Assembly: GCF_003351405.1 (NCBI RefSeq)
Contig: NZ_CP031240.1
Coordinates: 62,001 to 126,000 of the forward strand
Length of the DNA: 64,000 nt
Direction: 5' to 3'
From: Haemophilus haemolyticus
GTDB taxonomy: Bacteria; Pseudomonadota; Gammaproteobacteria; Enterobacterales; Pasteurellaceae
Position 1 is the first letter of the stretch; each line of letters begins with the position of its first letter. Made by a program: the position numbers and the translations under genes. The notes under the pieces were generated by a model. That model was not told the origin of the DNA. It did no database searches and was given only the letters and a program-made list of their open reading frames with translations. This document shows positions 30,836 through 39,915 of this stretch, piece after piece.

Positions 30836-31063
30836 TTAAGCCTGTTCTTTCTCTTTTGTAGTTTCAGTTTTTGCAGATGTTGCATTATTGTCAATAGACT
30901 TAAATTCAGCATCTTTTGCTTTTTCGTCATCTTGCATTGCTTTCTTAAAGCCTTTCACTGCAGCGCCAAGATCTGAACCCGCATTTCTTAATTTTTTCGT
31001 ACCGAAAACCAATAAAATGACCACTAATAAGATAATCATTTGAGCAGGGGATAAACCAAACAT
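30836..31063 (-). CDS. tatA: Sec-independent translocase protein TatA
   Basis: 75-residue pore-forming subunit: a short N-terminus, one membrane helix ([21 protein letters not shown]), the [14 protein letters not shown] hinge and amphipathic helix, and a charged tail. The frame is open to 31132, but the ATG at 31063 follows GGAGTT and gives the conserved start. First gene of tatABC. Confidence 0.95.
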   Translation of the reverse strand: MFGLSPAQMIILLVVILLVFGTKKLRNAGSDLGAAVKGFKKAMQDDEKAKDAEFKSIDNNATSAKTETTKEKEQA

Positions 31064-31103
31064 AATAAACTCCGTTCTATAAAAAAGAAAAAATTTGGGT
31101 CGG

Positions 31104-31132
31104 AATATACCCTTTTTACCCACGTAGAACAA
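31104..31132 (-). promoter_or_regulatory. tatABC promoter
   Basis: TTGTTC (31127-31132), 17-base spacer, TATATT (31104-31109) on the minus strand, about 40 bases before the tatA ATG. Confidence 0.6.
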
Positions 31133-31199
31133 TAGCTATCGGGGATTATTTTCAATTTATCACGATATTAATGATAAAACGCAATATATGAATAAACTA

Positions 31200-31231
31200 A
31201 AAATGGCTAAAAATTTCTTTCTAGCCATTTC
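31200..31231 (-). terminator. Terminator after the AGCS symporter gene
   Basis: AAATGGCTA / TAGCCATTT with a 12-base AT loop and T-rich tail on the minus strand, just past the symporter stop. Confidence 0.75.
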
Positions 31232-31235
31232 ATGC

Positions 31236-32675
31236 TTATTTCCAAATGCGAGAATCAAATATTCTCTTACGTAATTCAGGGTGCTCGTCAATCTTAAATT
31301 CTGGTGTTTTTCCTTCCTTAAGCTGGCGTTGATAATCCTTCATCAATTTCCATACGATTGGCGACAACATCAAAATTGCGATCAAGTTAATGATTGCCAT
31401 GACGGCCATTACCGTATCCGCAAAATTCCACACCACATTGCCTGAACGAACCGAACCAAAATACACGAAGAATAGCACCATTAAACGGAACAAAAATACA
31501 AACCAAGGTTTATTCTTAATAAAACGGATATTGCTTTCCGCATAAGCATAATTACCAATAATGGAAGAATAAGCGAATAACAATAAGATAAACGCTAGGA
31601 AATGCACCCCAAATTCACCTATGTGATATTGCAAGGCGTTTTGCGTAAGTGAAATACTTTTTAGCGTTTCGCTACCATAATTATTTGAAAGCAAAATAAT
31701 AACAGCAGTACAAGAACAAACAATCATGGTATCAACAAACACACCCAACATCTGTACTAAGCCTTGACTAACAGGATGCTTAACATGAGCTGCAGCAGCC
31801 GCATTAGGCGCAGAACCCATCCCAGCCTCGTTAGAGAATAGTCCGCGTTTAATTCCCATCATCATTGCTTTTGATACTAGCGCACCAAACATTCCGCCAG
31901 CCGCAGCATCAAAACTAAATGCACTTTGAATGATACGATGAATCACGGAAGGGATCATATCAATATGCATGCCAAGAATAATCACCGCCATAATCAAATA
32001 GAAAAGCGCCATCATTGGAACCAGACTACTCGAAATAATCGCAATACGCTTAACGCCACCGAAAATAATAAGTGCGGTCAAAATTACTAATGAAATACCG
32101 ACATATTCCCCTTTCCAATTCCACGCATTGCTGGTTGCTTCCACAATGGAGTTAGCCTGCACAGAATTAAATGCGAAACCAAATGTAAAAATTAATGCAA
32201 GTGCAAAAGCCACCGCCATACAACGTGATTTTAAACCTTGCACAATATAATAAGCGGGACCACCACGGAATGAGCCATCTTTATCTTGAATTTTAAATAA
32301 TTGAGCAAGGGTAGATTCAGCGAAAGCACTCGACATACCAATAAATGCCGTTACCCACATCCAAAACACTGCGCCTTCTCCTCCCAAGGCGATTGCCGTT
32401 GCTACCCCACCAATGTTACCCACACCAACGCGGCTCGCAAGACCTGTCGTAAACGCTTGGAAAGGTGTTAACGAGCTTCCTTCCACTGCACGACCAAACC
32501 ACATTTCACGAAGGCTTGCTGGGAATAAACGGAACTGCACAAATCCTGTTGTAATGGTAAAAAATAGCCCCGTCCCAAGCAAAATAATAATTGTGGCATC
32601 CCATAAAGGCCCATCAAGGTGTGCGACTATCCAAGTTAGCACTTCTTCTAACATTTTTGAAAATTCAAATTCCAT
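31236..32675 (-). CDS. Sodium:alanine/glycine symporter (AGCS family)
   Basis: 479-residue inner-membrane carrier with about eleven hydrophobic segments. AGCS-family signatures: GVGNIGGVATAIALGGEGAVFWMW, the GSFRGGPAYYI stretch, and FSNEAGMGSAPNAAAAA. These proteins import alanine or glycine with Na+. I use the ATG at 32675 (MEFEFSKML) after GAGGGATG; an ATG two codons earlier overlaps that Shine-Dalgarno. Monocistronic. Confidence 0.92.
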   Translation of the reverse strand: MEFEFSKMLEEVLTWIVAHLDGPLWDATIIILLGTGLFFTITTGFVQFRLFPASLREMWFGRAVEGSSLTPFQAFTTGLASRVGVGNIGGVATAIALGGEGAVFWMWVTAFIGMSSAFAESTLAQLFKIQDKDGSFRGGPAYYIVQGLKSRCMAVAFALALIFTFGFAFNSVQANSIVEATSNAWNWKGEYVGISLVILTALIIFGGVKRIAIISSSLVPMMALFYLIMAVIILGMHIDMIPSVIHRIIQSAFSFDAAAGGMFGALVSKAMMMGIKRGLFSNEAGMGSAPNAAAAAHVKHPVSQGLVQMLGVFVDTMIVCSCTAVIILLSNNYGSETLKSISLTQNALQYHIGEFGVHFLAFILLLFAYSSIIGNYAYAESNIRFIKNKPWFVFLFRLMVLFFVYFGSVRSGNVVWNFADTVMAVMAIINLIAILMLSPIVWKLMKDYQRQLKEGKTPEFKIDEHPELRKRIFDSRIWK

Positions 32676-32821
32676 AATCATCCCTCAAGCGATAAATAAT
32701 TTGATTGTATGGTTTTTCAATGAAAAGGCGAGATTTTTTAATAATTTCTCTAACGAAAAGAAACGCAAACAAGAAAAAATCTAATAATTTTAGAATATTC
32801 TAAATATTTTTCAAAAATAAA

Positions 32822-32846
32822 GGGCGTATTATTCGAATACGCCCAT
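32822..32846 (-). terminator. Terminator after nagK
   Basis: GGGCGTATT CGAAT AATACGCCC followed by TTTATTTTT on the minus strand. Confidence 0.85.
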
Positions 32847-32858
32847 TAGTTTGCTGAA

Positions 32859-33773
32859 TTATTTGGTTAAAAACAACGCTGCAGCACCTCTCACACCACC
32901 TGAATCGCCGTGTTTCGCTTTTTTAATTGGCGGGACTTTTGCTGTCCGCATCAAGTGAGGAGGTAATGCTTTTGGTAAAGCCTCATAAAGGTAATCAAAA
33001 TTAGATAATCCACCACCTAACACAATCATATGCGGATCAAATGCCGTAATGATATTGCCAATAGAAATCGCCGCCAATTCAACAAAAAGATTCACAAAAT
33101 CTACCGCACTTTCATTGCCTTGATAGAACAAATTAATAATTTCACGAGCAGATAACGTTTCGCCTTTCAAATCACGATAAAGCATTTCAAAACCGCGACC
33201 AGACAAATAATTATCCAAACAAGCCTTGTTGCCACAACCGCATTGATAAATTGGGGCTTTATCCCATCCTAATAACTTCAAGGCATGATAATTTAGTTGT
33301 AAATGACCAAGCTCTCCCGCCATTCCCACTTGACCTGAATGAACTTTACCGTTTAAAACAAAGCCACCACCAAAACCAGTTCCAAGAATTAAACCAAGTA
33401 CAGTCGGATATTGCTGATTTTCCGCATCCCATGCTTCAGATAACGCAAAACAATTTGCGTCATTTTCTGCCCGCACTTCACGGCCTAAACGCACAGACAA
33501 ATCGCGTAAAATTGGTTTATTATCTGCCACACGAATATTAGTAATTTCGGCTAATCCAGTTTGTTGATTCACAAAACCAGGCACGCCCAAACCTACGGTG
33601 CCCACCTCACCAAACTTTTCATCAGCACGATTCACTAAATCCACAATCGTGTTAAGCCATTCCTCATAGTCAGTTTTAGGTGTTGGTACCCGTTCAGAAT
33701 ATAATTTTTCTAATTTTTCATTGAATACAGCAAGCTCTATTTTCGTGCCACCAATATCTAAACCATAATACAT
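32859..33773 (-). CDS. nagK: N-acetyl-D-glucosamine kinase (ROK family)
   Basis: 304-residue ROK kinase that phosphorylates GlcNAc, a cell-wall recycling sugar. Motifs: phosphate loop [23 protein letters not shown] with the catalytic Asp, GTGFGGGFV, the zinc/substrate box GELGHLQL, and [19 protein letters not shown]. The CGCGN...[10 protein letters not shown] form is close to E. coli NagK (303 aa); mannose or fructokinase is less likely. Start ATG at 33773 with AAAGGAGC ahead. Confidence 0.9.
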   Translation of the reverse strand: MYYGLDIGGTKIELAVFNEKLEKLYSERVPTPKTDYEEWLNTIVDLVNRADEKFGEVGTVGLGVPGFVNQQTGLAEITNIRVADNKPILRDLSVRLGREVRAENDANCFALSEAWDAENQQYPTVLGLILGTGFGGGFVLNGKVHSGQVGMAGELGHLQLNYHALKLLGWDKAPIYQCGCGNKACLDNYLSGRGFEMLYRDLKGETLSAREIINLFYQGNESAVDFVNLFVELAAISIGNIITAFDPHMIVLGGGLSNFDYLYEALPKALPPHLMRTAKVPPIKKAKHGDSGGVRGAAALFLTK

Positions 33774-33790
33774 AATCTGCTCCTTTATAA

Positions 33791-33830
33791 AGAAGTACGG
33801 TTAAAATTAGCCAAAATTTTAACCGCACTT
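33791..33830. terminator. Paired-USS terminator after pgpB
   Basis: AAGTACGGTTAAAATT and AATTTTAACCGCACTT form a 16-base inverted repeat; one uptake core is perfect, the other has one changed base. Confidence 0.75.
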
Positions 33831-33836
33831 AAATCG

Positions 33837-34562
33837 TTATTTTATGACGAAGATCGCCTTTTTCTTTAAAAAGGCAAAAATAATGCTATTAATCAACCAT
33901 GCCAGCAATGTCGCCACTAATAAATCTATTGGGTAATGCATGCCTAATCGCACACGGCTAATCAACATCAATAAGCCCCACACCGCAATGCCCGCCACCA
34001 GCAATTTTGCTTTAAAAGAACGGTTACCTAATAATTGAGTAAAGCCAACAGCAAGCATCAGCCAAGTTGCTGCAAAAATCGTATGTCCTGAGGGAAACGA
34101 ATATCCTGTTTCATTTTCATAATGATGAACTAACCAAGCTGGTGTGATAGCATCCATCGAATAAAAATCCTTAGCGATTTCTGCACGCAAAGTGCGGTCA
34201 TTTTTATAAAAGTTTTCAGGCGTTGAATGAGTTTGCTCAGCTAGATAAACGGTGAACGGACGAGGTTCTTCAAACAATGCTTTTGCCCCCGTTTTTGCCG
34301 CTTGAGTGGCAATAACTGAAATCCCCATCACAATTACGCCTAATAGCCATTGTTTTGGGTTTTTAAATAAAAACGCGAACAAAAGCGTAAACAACACACA
34401 GGTGATCAACGCATAAGGTACACTACCCGTTTCAGTGAGCAAATAAAGCCAATAATCAGCTTCTGTTAATTGGCTATTGCCATGCCACTGATAGGAAATA
34501 CCCCAAATAAAAAATGGTACAAGACAAAGTAATAACGTATATAATGACAGCCTTTTAAACAT
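33837..34562 (-). CDS. pgpB: PAP2-family phosphatidylglycerophosphatase B
   Basis: 241-residue inner-membrane phosphatase with about six membrane segments. The three PAP2 motifs are visible: [22 protein letters not shown], and [13 protein letters not shown] with the nucleophilic His. It removes phosphate from phosphatidylglycerophosphate and undecaprenyl pyrophosphate. Divergent from ribA. Confidence 0.9.
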   Translation of the reverse strand: MFKRLSLYTLLLCLVPFFIWGISYQWHGNSQLTEADYWLYLLTETGSVPYALITCVLFTLLFAFLFKNPKQWLLGVIVMGISVIATQAAKTGAKALFEEPRPFTVYLAEQTHSTPENFYKNDRTLRAEIAKDFYSMDAITPAWLVHHYENETGYSFPSGHTIFAATWLMLAVGFTQLLGNRSFKAKLLVAGIAVWGLLMLISRVRLGMHYPIDLLVATLLAWLINSIIFAFLKKKAIFVIK

Positions 34563-34631
34563 GCTCGCCCCTTAATAATAAAAAATAATGCGCGCATTCT
34601 AACAGAAATGACTACGAATAAGGATCACTTT

Positions 34632-35282
34632 ATGGCAAAAATTCAGCTAGTTGCGCAAGCCAATTTACCTACTGAATATGGTATTTTCAGAATGGTGGGA
34701 TTTGAATTTCCAGATACCAAAAAAGAACATGTAGCTTTAGTAATGGGTGATATTTCTAATGTTGATGAACCTGTGTTAGCACGCATCCATTCTGAATGTT
34801 TAACTGGCGATGCACTTCACAGCTTAAAATGCGATTGTGGGTTCCAACTGGCGACAGCATTAAAACAAATTCAAGAAGAAGGTCGTGGTGTCTTAATTTA
34901 TCATCGTGAAGAGGGCCGCGGAATTGGTTTGATTAATAAAATCCGAGCATATTCTTTACAAGATAAAGGAATGGATACGATTGAAGCCAATCTTGCTTTA
35001 GGCTTCAAAGCAGATGAACGTAACTTCGAAGTCTGTGCCGATATGTTCGAGCTACTTGGTGTAAAAAAAGTTCGCTTGATGACCAACAACCCAGAAAAAG
35101 TAGAAACCATGAAAAAAGCTGGTATCAACGTGGTTGAACGAGTTCCTCTTAATGTGGGAGAAAACCGCTACAACACAAAATATCTTGATACCAAAGCGAA
35201 AAAAATGGGGCATTACATTGTGCATAACAATGATGAACAACATTTAATGACCTGTCCACATTGCCAAGAAGAGATTATTTAA
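34632..35282 (+). CDS. ribA: GTP cyclohydrolase II
   Basis: 216-residue enzyme opening GTP to start riboflavin synthesis. Zinc ligands are in [20 protein letters not shown] (three Cys), followed by [21 protein letters not shown] and the C-terminal TNNPEKV. The ATG at 34632 follows AAGGATCAC; the frame is open from 34608 but the conserved start is [14 protein letters not shown]. No FMN riboswitch-like structure is seen in the short leader. Confidence 0.96.
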   Translation: MAKIQLVAQANLPTEYGIFRMVGFEFPDTKKEHVALVMGDISNVDEPVLARIHSECLTGDALHSLKCDCGFQLATALKQIQEEGRGVLIYHREEGRGIGLINKIRAYSLQDKGMDTIEANLALGFKADERNFEVCADMFELLGVKKVRLMTNNPEKVETMKKAGINVVERVPLNVGENRYNTKYLDTKAKKMGHYIVHNNDEQHLMTCPHCQEEII

Positions 35283-35297
35283 TAAAATAATACATAT

Positions 35298-35341
35298 AAA
35301 AAAAGCCATACTGTTATATTGAACAGTGTGGCTTTTTTATT
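35298..35341 (+). terminator. Terminator after ribA
   Basis: AAAAAAGCCATACTGTT / AACAGTGTGGCTTTTTTA, a long stem with a T run, shortly past the ribA stop. Confidence 0.88.
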
Positions 35342-35371
35342 TAAACCTTATGCCATGGAATAATCAAAAGA

Positions 35372-35427
35372 TTTTTTAGCATATTGCTAAAAACGAGAAA
35401 CCCCGTCTCGTATTCCAAAGATCGGGG
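35372..35427 (+). other. Structured leader upstream of a 23-aa frame; possible pseudoknot
   Basis: Three nested elements: a TTTTTAGC/GCTAAAAA hairpin (35374-35393); CGAGA (35394-35398) pairing with TCTCG (35406-35410); and the loop of the latter, CCCCG (35401-35405), able to pair with CGGGG (35423-35427). The last two together describe an H-type pseudoknot just before the small frame's ribosome site. Confidence 0.45.
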
Positions 35428-35446
35428 CTTATCAAGAGTAAGTAAA

Positions 35447-35518
35447 ATGAAAAAAACGCTCTTTTTCATTTTCTTGATTATCTGTTGTTTAGTTAGCTGT
35501 TCTGGTACAGTTATCTAA
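35447..35518 (+). CDS. Candidate 23-aa lipoprotein or membrane peptide
   Basis: An ATG frame of 23 codons: two lysines, a hydrophobic core and LVSCSGTVI at the end, i.e. a full lipoprotein signal (lipobox LVSC) leaving only six residues after lipidation. AAGAG lies about ten bases upstream. It sits in a structured 300-base spacer between ribA and a convergent transporter gene. It resembles entericidin-like mini-lipoproteins and type I toxin peptides in shape only; no family is recognised. Real translation is uncertain. Confidence 0.45.
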   Translation: MKKTLFFIFLIICCLVSCSGTVI

Positions 35519-35531
35519 GATAATAGCTACG

Positions 35532-35556
35532 GGGACGATGTCGGAGTTGTCCCCAA
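35532..35556. terminator. Hairpin after the 23-aa frame
   Basis: GGGGAC / GTCCCC with a 12-base loop, 14 bases past the stop; lacks a T run on either strand, so it may be a structural element rather than a terminator. Confidence 0.4.
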
Positions 35557-35602
35557 CGCCTCCAATCTTAAAGAATTCTTTCCTTGATTGCAAGCGTGAT
35601 TA

Positions 35603-37144
35603 CTAATTTTTAACCTTTCGCCATAAATCTTTACTATAAATGGTTCCAACAGAATTTACTTGCGCGCCCATTATACTTGGCGCAAGATAAACTGGCGTAC
35701 TATATTGAAAAATGGGTAATACTAAATATTCTTGTTGAACTATCCCTTTTAATTTCGCGTAATTTTCTAACCGCACTTTTTCGGATGTCGTCGTCATTGC
35801 ACTTTCAAATAAACGATCAAATTCTGCATTTTTATAGCCATTTTTGTTATCAGGGCTTTTTGAATAGAACAAATTTAAGAAAGCAACGGGATCATTAAAA
35901 TCAGCACACCAGCCAGAACGAATTAATTGAAAATCCCCTTTTGTGCGAGCTGTTTGCAATTCTTGCCAACCCATCCCTTGATGTTCAACTCGTAATAAAT
36001 CTGATTGCGATAATTGACGATTTAATCGCGTTGCAATAGTCTGATTAAGAAACGAATCATCATAACGAATACGTAATTTCAACGGATGAGTTTCACTAAT
36101 TTGATTTTGGGAAAGAAGCTGTTCTGCAACAACTGGCTCCCAAACAGACTCTTGCTCACCTAGCATAGGTTTAGGTAAAAAAGTATTACTTGGATAAAGA
36201 TGAGCAATATCTGCAACCAAATTTTTCGTAGAAATCATCGAAGCTATCGCTTTTCTTACCGCACTTTTTTGCAACATAGGATCGGCAAGATTAAACTCAT
36301 AGAAGTAAGTACAAAGTTGCGGATAATCTTGGATATTTTGAACTGTTTTTTGCGGATTCAATACAACATCAAAATCAGACAAATCTGCATCAGCTGCAAT
36401 TTTTTGATACTTCACTTGATGAAATATCACTTTTTCCTTTGCCCAATAATAAGGATTGGCTGTTAAAATGTACTGATTTTCAGACTGGCTTTGTAATTGA
36501 TATGCACCATTGTTGATAAGGGTTTCAGTCGATTTAGCATAGCGAGGCAAAAGGCTGACGTGCGCCAACATAGAAGGTAAATATGGCGATGCTTTATCTA
36601 ATTCAATGCGTAAAGTGTGGTCATTTTCAACGAATAATCCTAGCGATTCCACAGCCATTGTTTTTTCCAATACTGCCCTCGCATTTTTCAAATTCATAAA
36701 AGCCAAATAATTTTTTAGCGGGCTTTCAGATTGGGAAAGTGCTTGCCAAGATTGTACAAAATCAGAGGCAATCACCGATTCACCATTTGACCATTTAGCA
36801 TTTTCACGCAAAGTGAAAATCCATGTTTTATTATCTTTAGTTTGCCAACTTTCTGCTACGGCAGGAACAAGATTACCTTGCGCATCATAAGCCGTTAAGC
36901 CTTCAAAAAGATCGCGTAATAATTGGGTTTGTTCTTCACTTTGTGCTTGCCAAGGTTGTAAAGTAAGATCGCTATAAACGCCACGTTTTAATTCAACACG
37001 GTTGGACTCTAATTGAGTATTTTTCGGTGTCTCAACTTGTGGCGAAACAGACTTGGGATTATCCAATTTATCACAAGCCACCACCGTAAAAATAATGGAA
37101 AAAATAACCGCACTTCGCTGGCACAAAGTTAGAAAATTATTCAT
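35603..37144 (-). CDS. Oligopeptide-type ABC substrate-binding lipoprotein (OppA-like)
   Basis: 513-residue periplasmic solute-binding protein of the OppA/DppA family (SBP_bac_5). Lipobox VVAC (Cys24) after a hydrophobic signal; family motifs RDLFEGLTAYDAQGNLVPAVAESW, WTFTLRE-like WIFTLRENAKWSNGE, and the C-terminal RSGWCADFNDPVAFLNLFYS. No permease or ATPase genes are adjacent, so it is an orphan binding protein that may feed a transporter encoded elsewhere. Substrate could be peptides, or heme/glutathione as for relatives in Haemophilus; not determinable here. Overlaps the upstream DUF454 gene by eight bases. Confidence 0.9.
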   Translation of the reverse strand: MNNFLTLCQRSAVIFSIIFTVVACDKLDNPKSVSPQVETPKNTQLESNRVELKRGVYSDLTLQPWQAQSEEQTQLLRDLFEGLTAYDAQGNLVPAVAESWQTKDNKTWIFTLRENAKWSNGESVIASDFVQSWQALSQSESPLKNYLAFMNLKNARAVLEKTMAVESLGLFVENDHTLRIELDKASPYLPSMLAHVSLLPRYAKSTETLINNGAYQLQSQSENQYILTANPYYWAKEKVIFHQVKYQKIAADADLSDFDVVLNPQKTVQNIQDYPQLCTYFYEFNLADPMLQKSAVRKAIASMISTKNLVADIAHLYPSNTFLPKPMLGEQESVWEPVVAEQLLSQNQISETHPLKLRIRYDDSFLNQTIATRLNRQLSQSDLLRVEHQGMGWQELQTARTKGDFQLIRSGWCADFNDPVAFLNLFYSKSPDNKNGYKNAEFDRLFESAMTTTSEKVRLENYAKLKGIVQQEYLVLPIFQYSTPVYLAPSIMGAQVNSVGTIYSKDLWRKVKN

Positions 37145-37499
37145 TCTCGGTTTTAACCCAAAATAAAAAGAACCAAAATTTAATACAAATCAACGCCGCA
37201 ATAACACTACGCCCCATTACGCTTGGTGTAAAATAAAAACCAATAAGCAACATAGTGGTCGCAAAACTCAAAATGCAAATTTTAGTATTTTTCTTTAATG
37301 TACGATTTTCATTAAAAGACTTAAGATGTTTTTGATAAATACTTGTGCCTAAAAACCATTGTTCTAAGCGTTTTGAACCTTTTGCAAAGAAAAATAAAGT
37401 AAGTAATAAAAAAGGAGTGGTCGGTAAAATAGGAAGGAAAATGCCAATGATGCCAAGAGCAAGAGAAAGAAAACCTAAAATAATGTAAATAATTTTCAT
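37137..37499 (-). CDS. DUF454 (YbaN-like) inner-membrane protein
   Basis: 120-residue protein with hydrophobic segments at about 3-36 and 78-115. The family hallmark is the N-terminal GIIGIFLPILPTTPFLLL followed by FFAKGSKRLEQWFLGTSIY. E. coli YbaN belongs here; function unknown. Its end overlaps the OppA-like start by eight bases, so the two are co-translated. Confidence 0.87.
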   Translation of the reverse strand: MKIIYIILGFLSLALGIIGIFLPILPTTPFLLLTLFFFAKGSKRLEQWFLGTSIYQKHLKSFNENRTLKKNTKICILSFATTMLLIGFYFTPSVMGRSVIAALICIKFWFFLFWVKTENE

Positions 37500-37614
37500 A
37501 ATGTTCCTAATAAAAAAAAATGCGAACCATTATTACTGATTTTTTAGATTTTTCAACCTTGATATTATAGAATTTGTCGTCACATAAAAAGTAGTTTTCA
37601 AAAAAGGAACATTT

Positions 37615-39660
37615 ATGTCTATGTCAAATCCATTACTTAACATTCAAGGCTTACCGCCATTTTCACAAATCAAGCCCGAACATATTCAACCGGCTATTGA
37701 AAAATTAATTCAAGATTGTCGTGATACGATAGAACAAGTGTTAAAACAACCGTACTTTACTTGGGAAAATTTCATTTTGCCTTTAACGGAAACCAATGAT
37801 CGCTTAAATCGTGCTTGGTCACCCGTTTCTCATCTCAATTCAGTAAAAAATAGTGCTGAATTACGTGAAGCCTATCAAGCGTGCTTGCCTTTACTTTCTG
37901 AATACAGCACTTGTGTTGGTCAGCATAAAGGGCTTTATAATGCCTATTTAGCGTTAAAAAACAGCGCTGAATTTGCGGACTATTCGATTGCGCAAAAGAA
38001 AGCTATTGAAAATTCACTGCGTGATTTTGAACTTTCAGGTATCGGGCTTTCAGAAGATAAACAACAACGTTATGGCGAAATTGTGGCGCGCTTATCGGAA
38101 TTAAATTCACAATTTAGCAATAACGTATTAGATGCCACAATGGGCTGGGAAAAACTCATTGAAAACGAAGCAGAACTTACAGGCTTACCTGAATCCGCAC
38201 TGCAAGCAGCACAACAATCTGCCGAAAGTAAAGGATTAAAAGGCTATCGTTTTACGTTAGAAATCCCAAGTTATTTGCCTGTGATGACTTACTGCGAAAA
38301 TCGTGCATTGCGTGAAGAAATGTACCGTGCTTATGCAACACGCGCCTCAGAGCAAGGCCCTAACGCAGGCAAATGGGACAACAGTAAGGTCATGGAGGAA
38401 ATTCTTACATTACGCGTGGAATTGGCGAAATTACTCGGTTTTAATACTTACACCGAACTTTCACTTACCACCAAAATGGCAGAAAATCCACAACAAGTGC
38501 TTGATTTCTTAGATCATCTTGCCGAACGAGCTAAACCACAAGGCGAAAAAGAATTGCAAGAATTGAAAGATTACTGTGAAAAAGAATTTGGTGTCACTGA
38601 ACTTGCACCTTGGGATATTGGTTTTTACAGCGAAAAACAAAAACAACATTTATACGCTATTAATGATGAAGAACTTCGCCCATATTTTCCTGAAAATCGC
38701 GTAATTTCAGGTTTATTTGAATTGATTAAACGCATTTTCAATATTCGTGCAGTTGAACTCGAAGGCGTGGATACTTGGCATAAAGATGTGCGCTTCTTTG
38801 ATTTAATCGATGAAAATGATCAACTCCGTGGCAGTTTCTATCTTGATTTATATGCACGCGAACATAAACGTGGCGGTGCGTGGATGGACGATTGTATTGG
38901 ACGCAAACGTAAACAGGATGGCAGCATTCAAACTCCTGTGGCTTATTTAACTTGCAACTTCAACGCCCCTATATGTAATAAACCAGCGTTATTTACGCAC
39001 GATGAAGTTACCACGCTATTCCACGAATTTGGTCATGGAATTCATCATATGCTCACACAAATTGATGTATCCGATGTGGCGGGTATTAACGGTGTGCCTT
39101 GGGATGCCGTGGAATTACCAAGTCAATTTATGGAAAACTGGTGCTGGGAAGAAGATGCATTGGCGTTTATTTCAGGGCATTACGAAACAGGCGAGCCGTT
39201 GCCAAAAGAAAAACTCACGCAATTATTAAAAGCGAAAAATTTCCAAGCCGCGATGTTTATCTTGCGTCAGCTTGAATTTGGGATTTTTGATTTCCGTCTG
39301 CATCATACCTTTGATGCGGAAAAAACCAATCAAATTTTAGAAACACTTAAAGCGGTGAAATCACAAGTTGCCGTCATAAAAGGTGTAGATTGGGCGAGAA
39401 CCCCGCATAGCTTCAGCCATATTTTTGCAGGGGGCTACGCCGCAGGTTATTACAGCTATTTATGGGCAGAAGTGTTATCGGCTGATGCTTATTCACGCTT
39501 TGAAGAAGAAGGTATTTTCAACCCAATCACTGGCAAATCATTCTTAGATGAAATTCTCACGCGTGGCGGCTCAGAAGAACCAATGGAACTCTTCAAACGC
39601 TTCCGTGGTCGTGAACCGCAATTAGATGCGTTATTAAGACATAAAGGAATTATGAACTAA
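37615..39660 (+). CDS. prlC: Oligopeptidase A
   Basis: 681-residue cytoplasmic M3 metallopeptidase that degrades signal peptides and short peptides. Zinc motif HEFGH in TTLFHEFGHGIHHML with the downstream Glu in ELPSQFMENWCWE; the C-terminal HSFSHIFAGGYAAGYYSYLWAE is diagnostic. AAAAGGAAC precedes the ATG at 37615. E. coli PrlC has 680 residues. A compact terminator follows at 39675. Confidence 0.96.
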   Translation: MSMSNPLLNIQGLPPFSQIKPEHIQPAIEKLIQDCRDTIEQVLKQPYFTWENFILPLTETNDRLNRAWSPVSHLNSVKNSAELREAYQACLPLLSEYSTCVGQHKGLYNAYLALKNSAEFADYSIAQKKAIENSLRDFELSGIGLSEDKQQRYGEIVARLSELNSQFSNNVLDATMGWEKLIENEAELTGLPESALQAAQQSAESKGLKGYRFTLEIPSYLPVMTYCENRALREEMYRAYATRASEQGPNAGKWDNSKVMEEILTLRVELAKLLGFNTYTELSLTTKMAENPQQVLDFLDHLAERAKPQGEKELQELKDYCEKEFGVTELAPWDIGFYSEKQKQHLYAINDEELRPYFPENRVISGLFELIKRIFNIRAVELEGVDTWHKDVRFFDLIDENDQLRGSFYLDLYAREHKRGGAWMDDCIGRKRKQDGSIQTPVAYLTCNFNAPICNKPALFTHDEVTTLFHEFGHGIHHMLTQIDVSDVAGINGVPWDAVELPSQFMENWCWEEDALAFISGHYETGEPLPKEKLTQLLKAKNFQAAMFILRQLEFGIFDFRLHHTFDAEKTNQILETLKAVKSQVAVIKGVDWARTPHSFSHIFAGGYAAGYYSYLWAEVLSADAYSRFEEEGIFNPITGKSFLDEILTRGGSEEPMELFKRFRGREPQLDALLRHKGIMN

Positions 39661-39674
39661 TACACCAAACTATA

Positions 39675-39697
39675 GGGCATGCACGACATGCCCTTTC
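39675..39697 (+). terminator. Terminator after prlC
   Basis: GGGCATG CACGA CATGCCC TTTCT, 14 bases past the stop. Confidence 0.82.
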
Positions 39698-39747
39698 TCA
39701 AATATTTTCCGCTAAAAAAGCTATTCATAAAAACATTGCAAATTTCA

Positions 39748-39756
39748 ACCGCACTT
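39748..39756 (-). repeat. DNA uptake signal sequence upstream of hsdM
   Basis: ACCGCACTT in the spacer between prlC and the restriction locus; an exchange-promoting site at the edge of the locus. Confidence 0.88.
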
Positions 39757-39915
39757 TATCAAAACAGAACCTTCAAACGAGCTATTATTTTTTTACAAAT
39801 AACAGTAATGAAGCATTAGAAATAAAGTCATCTAAACTCACACAAATATACTAATTTCCTGTATAATTTTTCACATATCTATTCAACTCGTTACACAAAA
39901 TATTCTGAGGATTTT

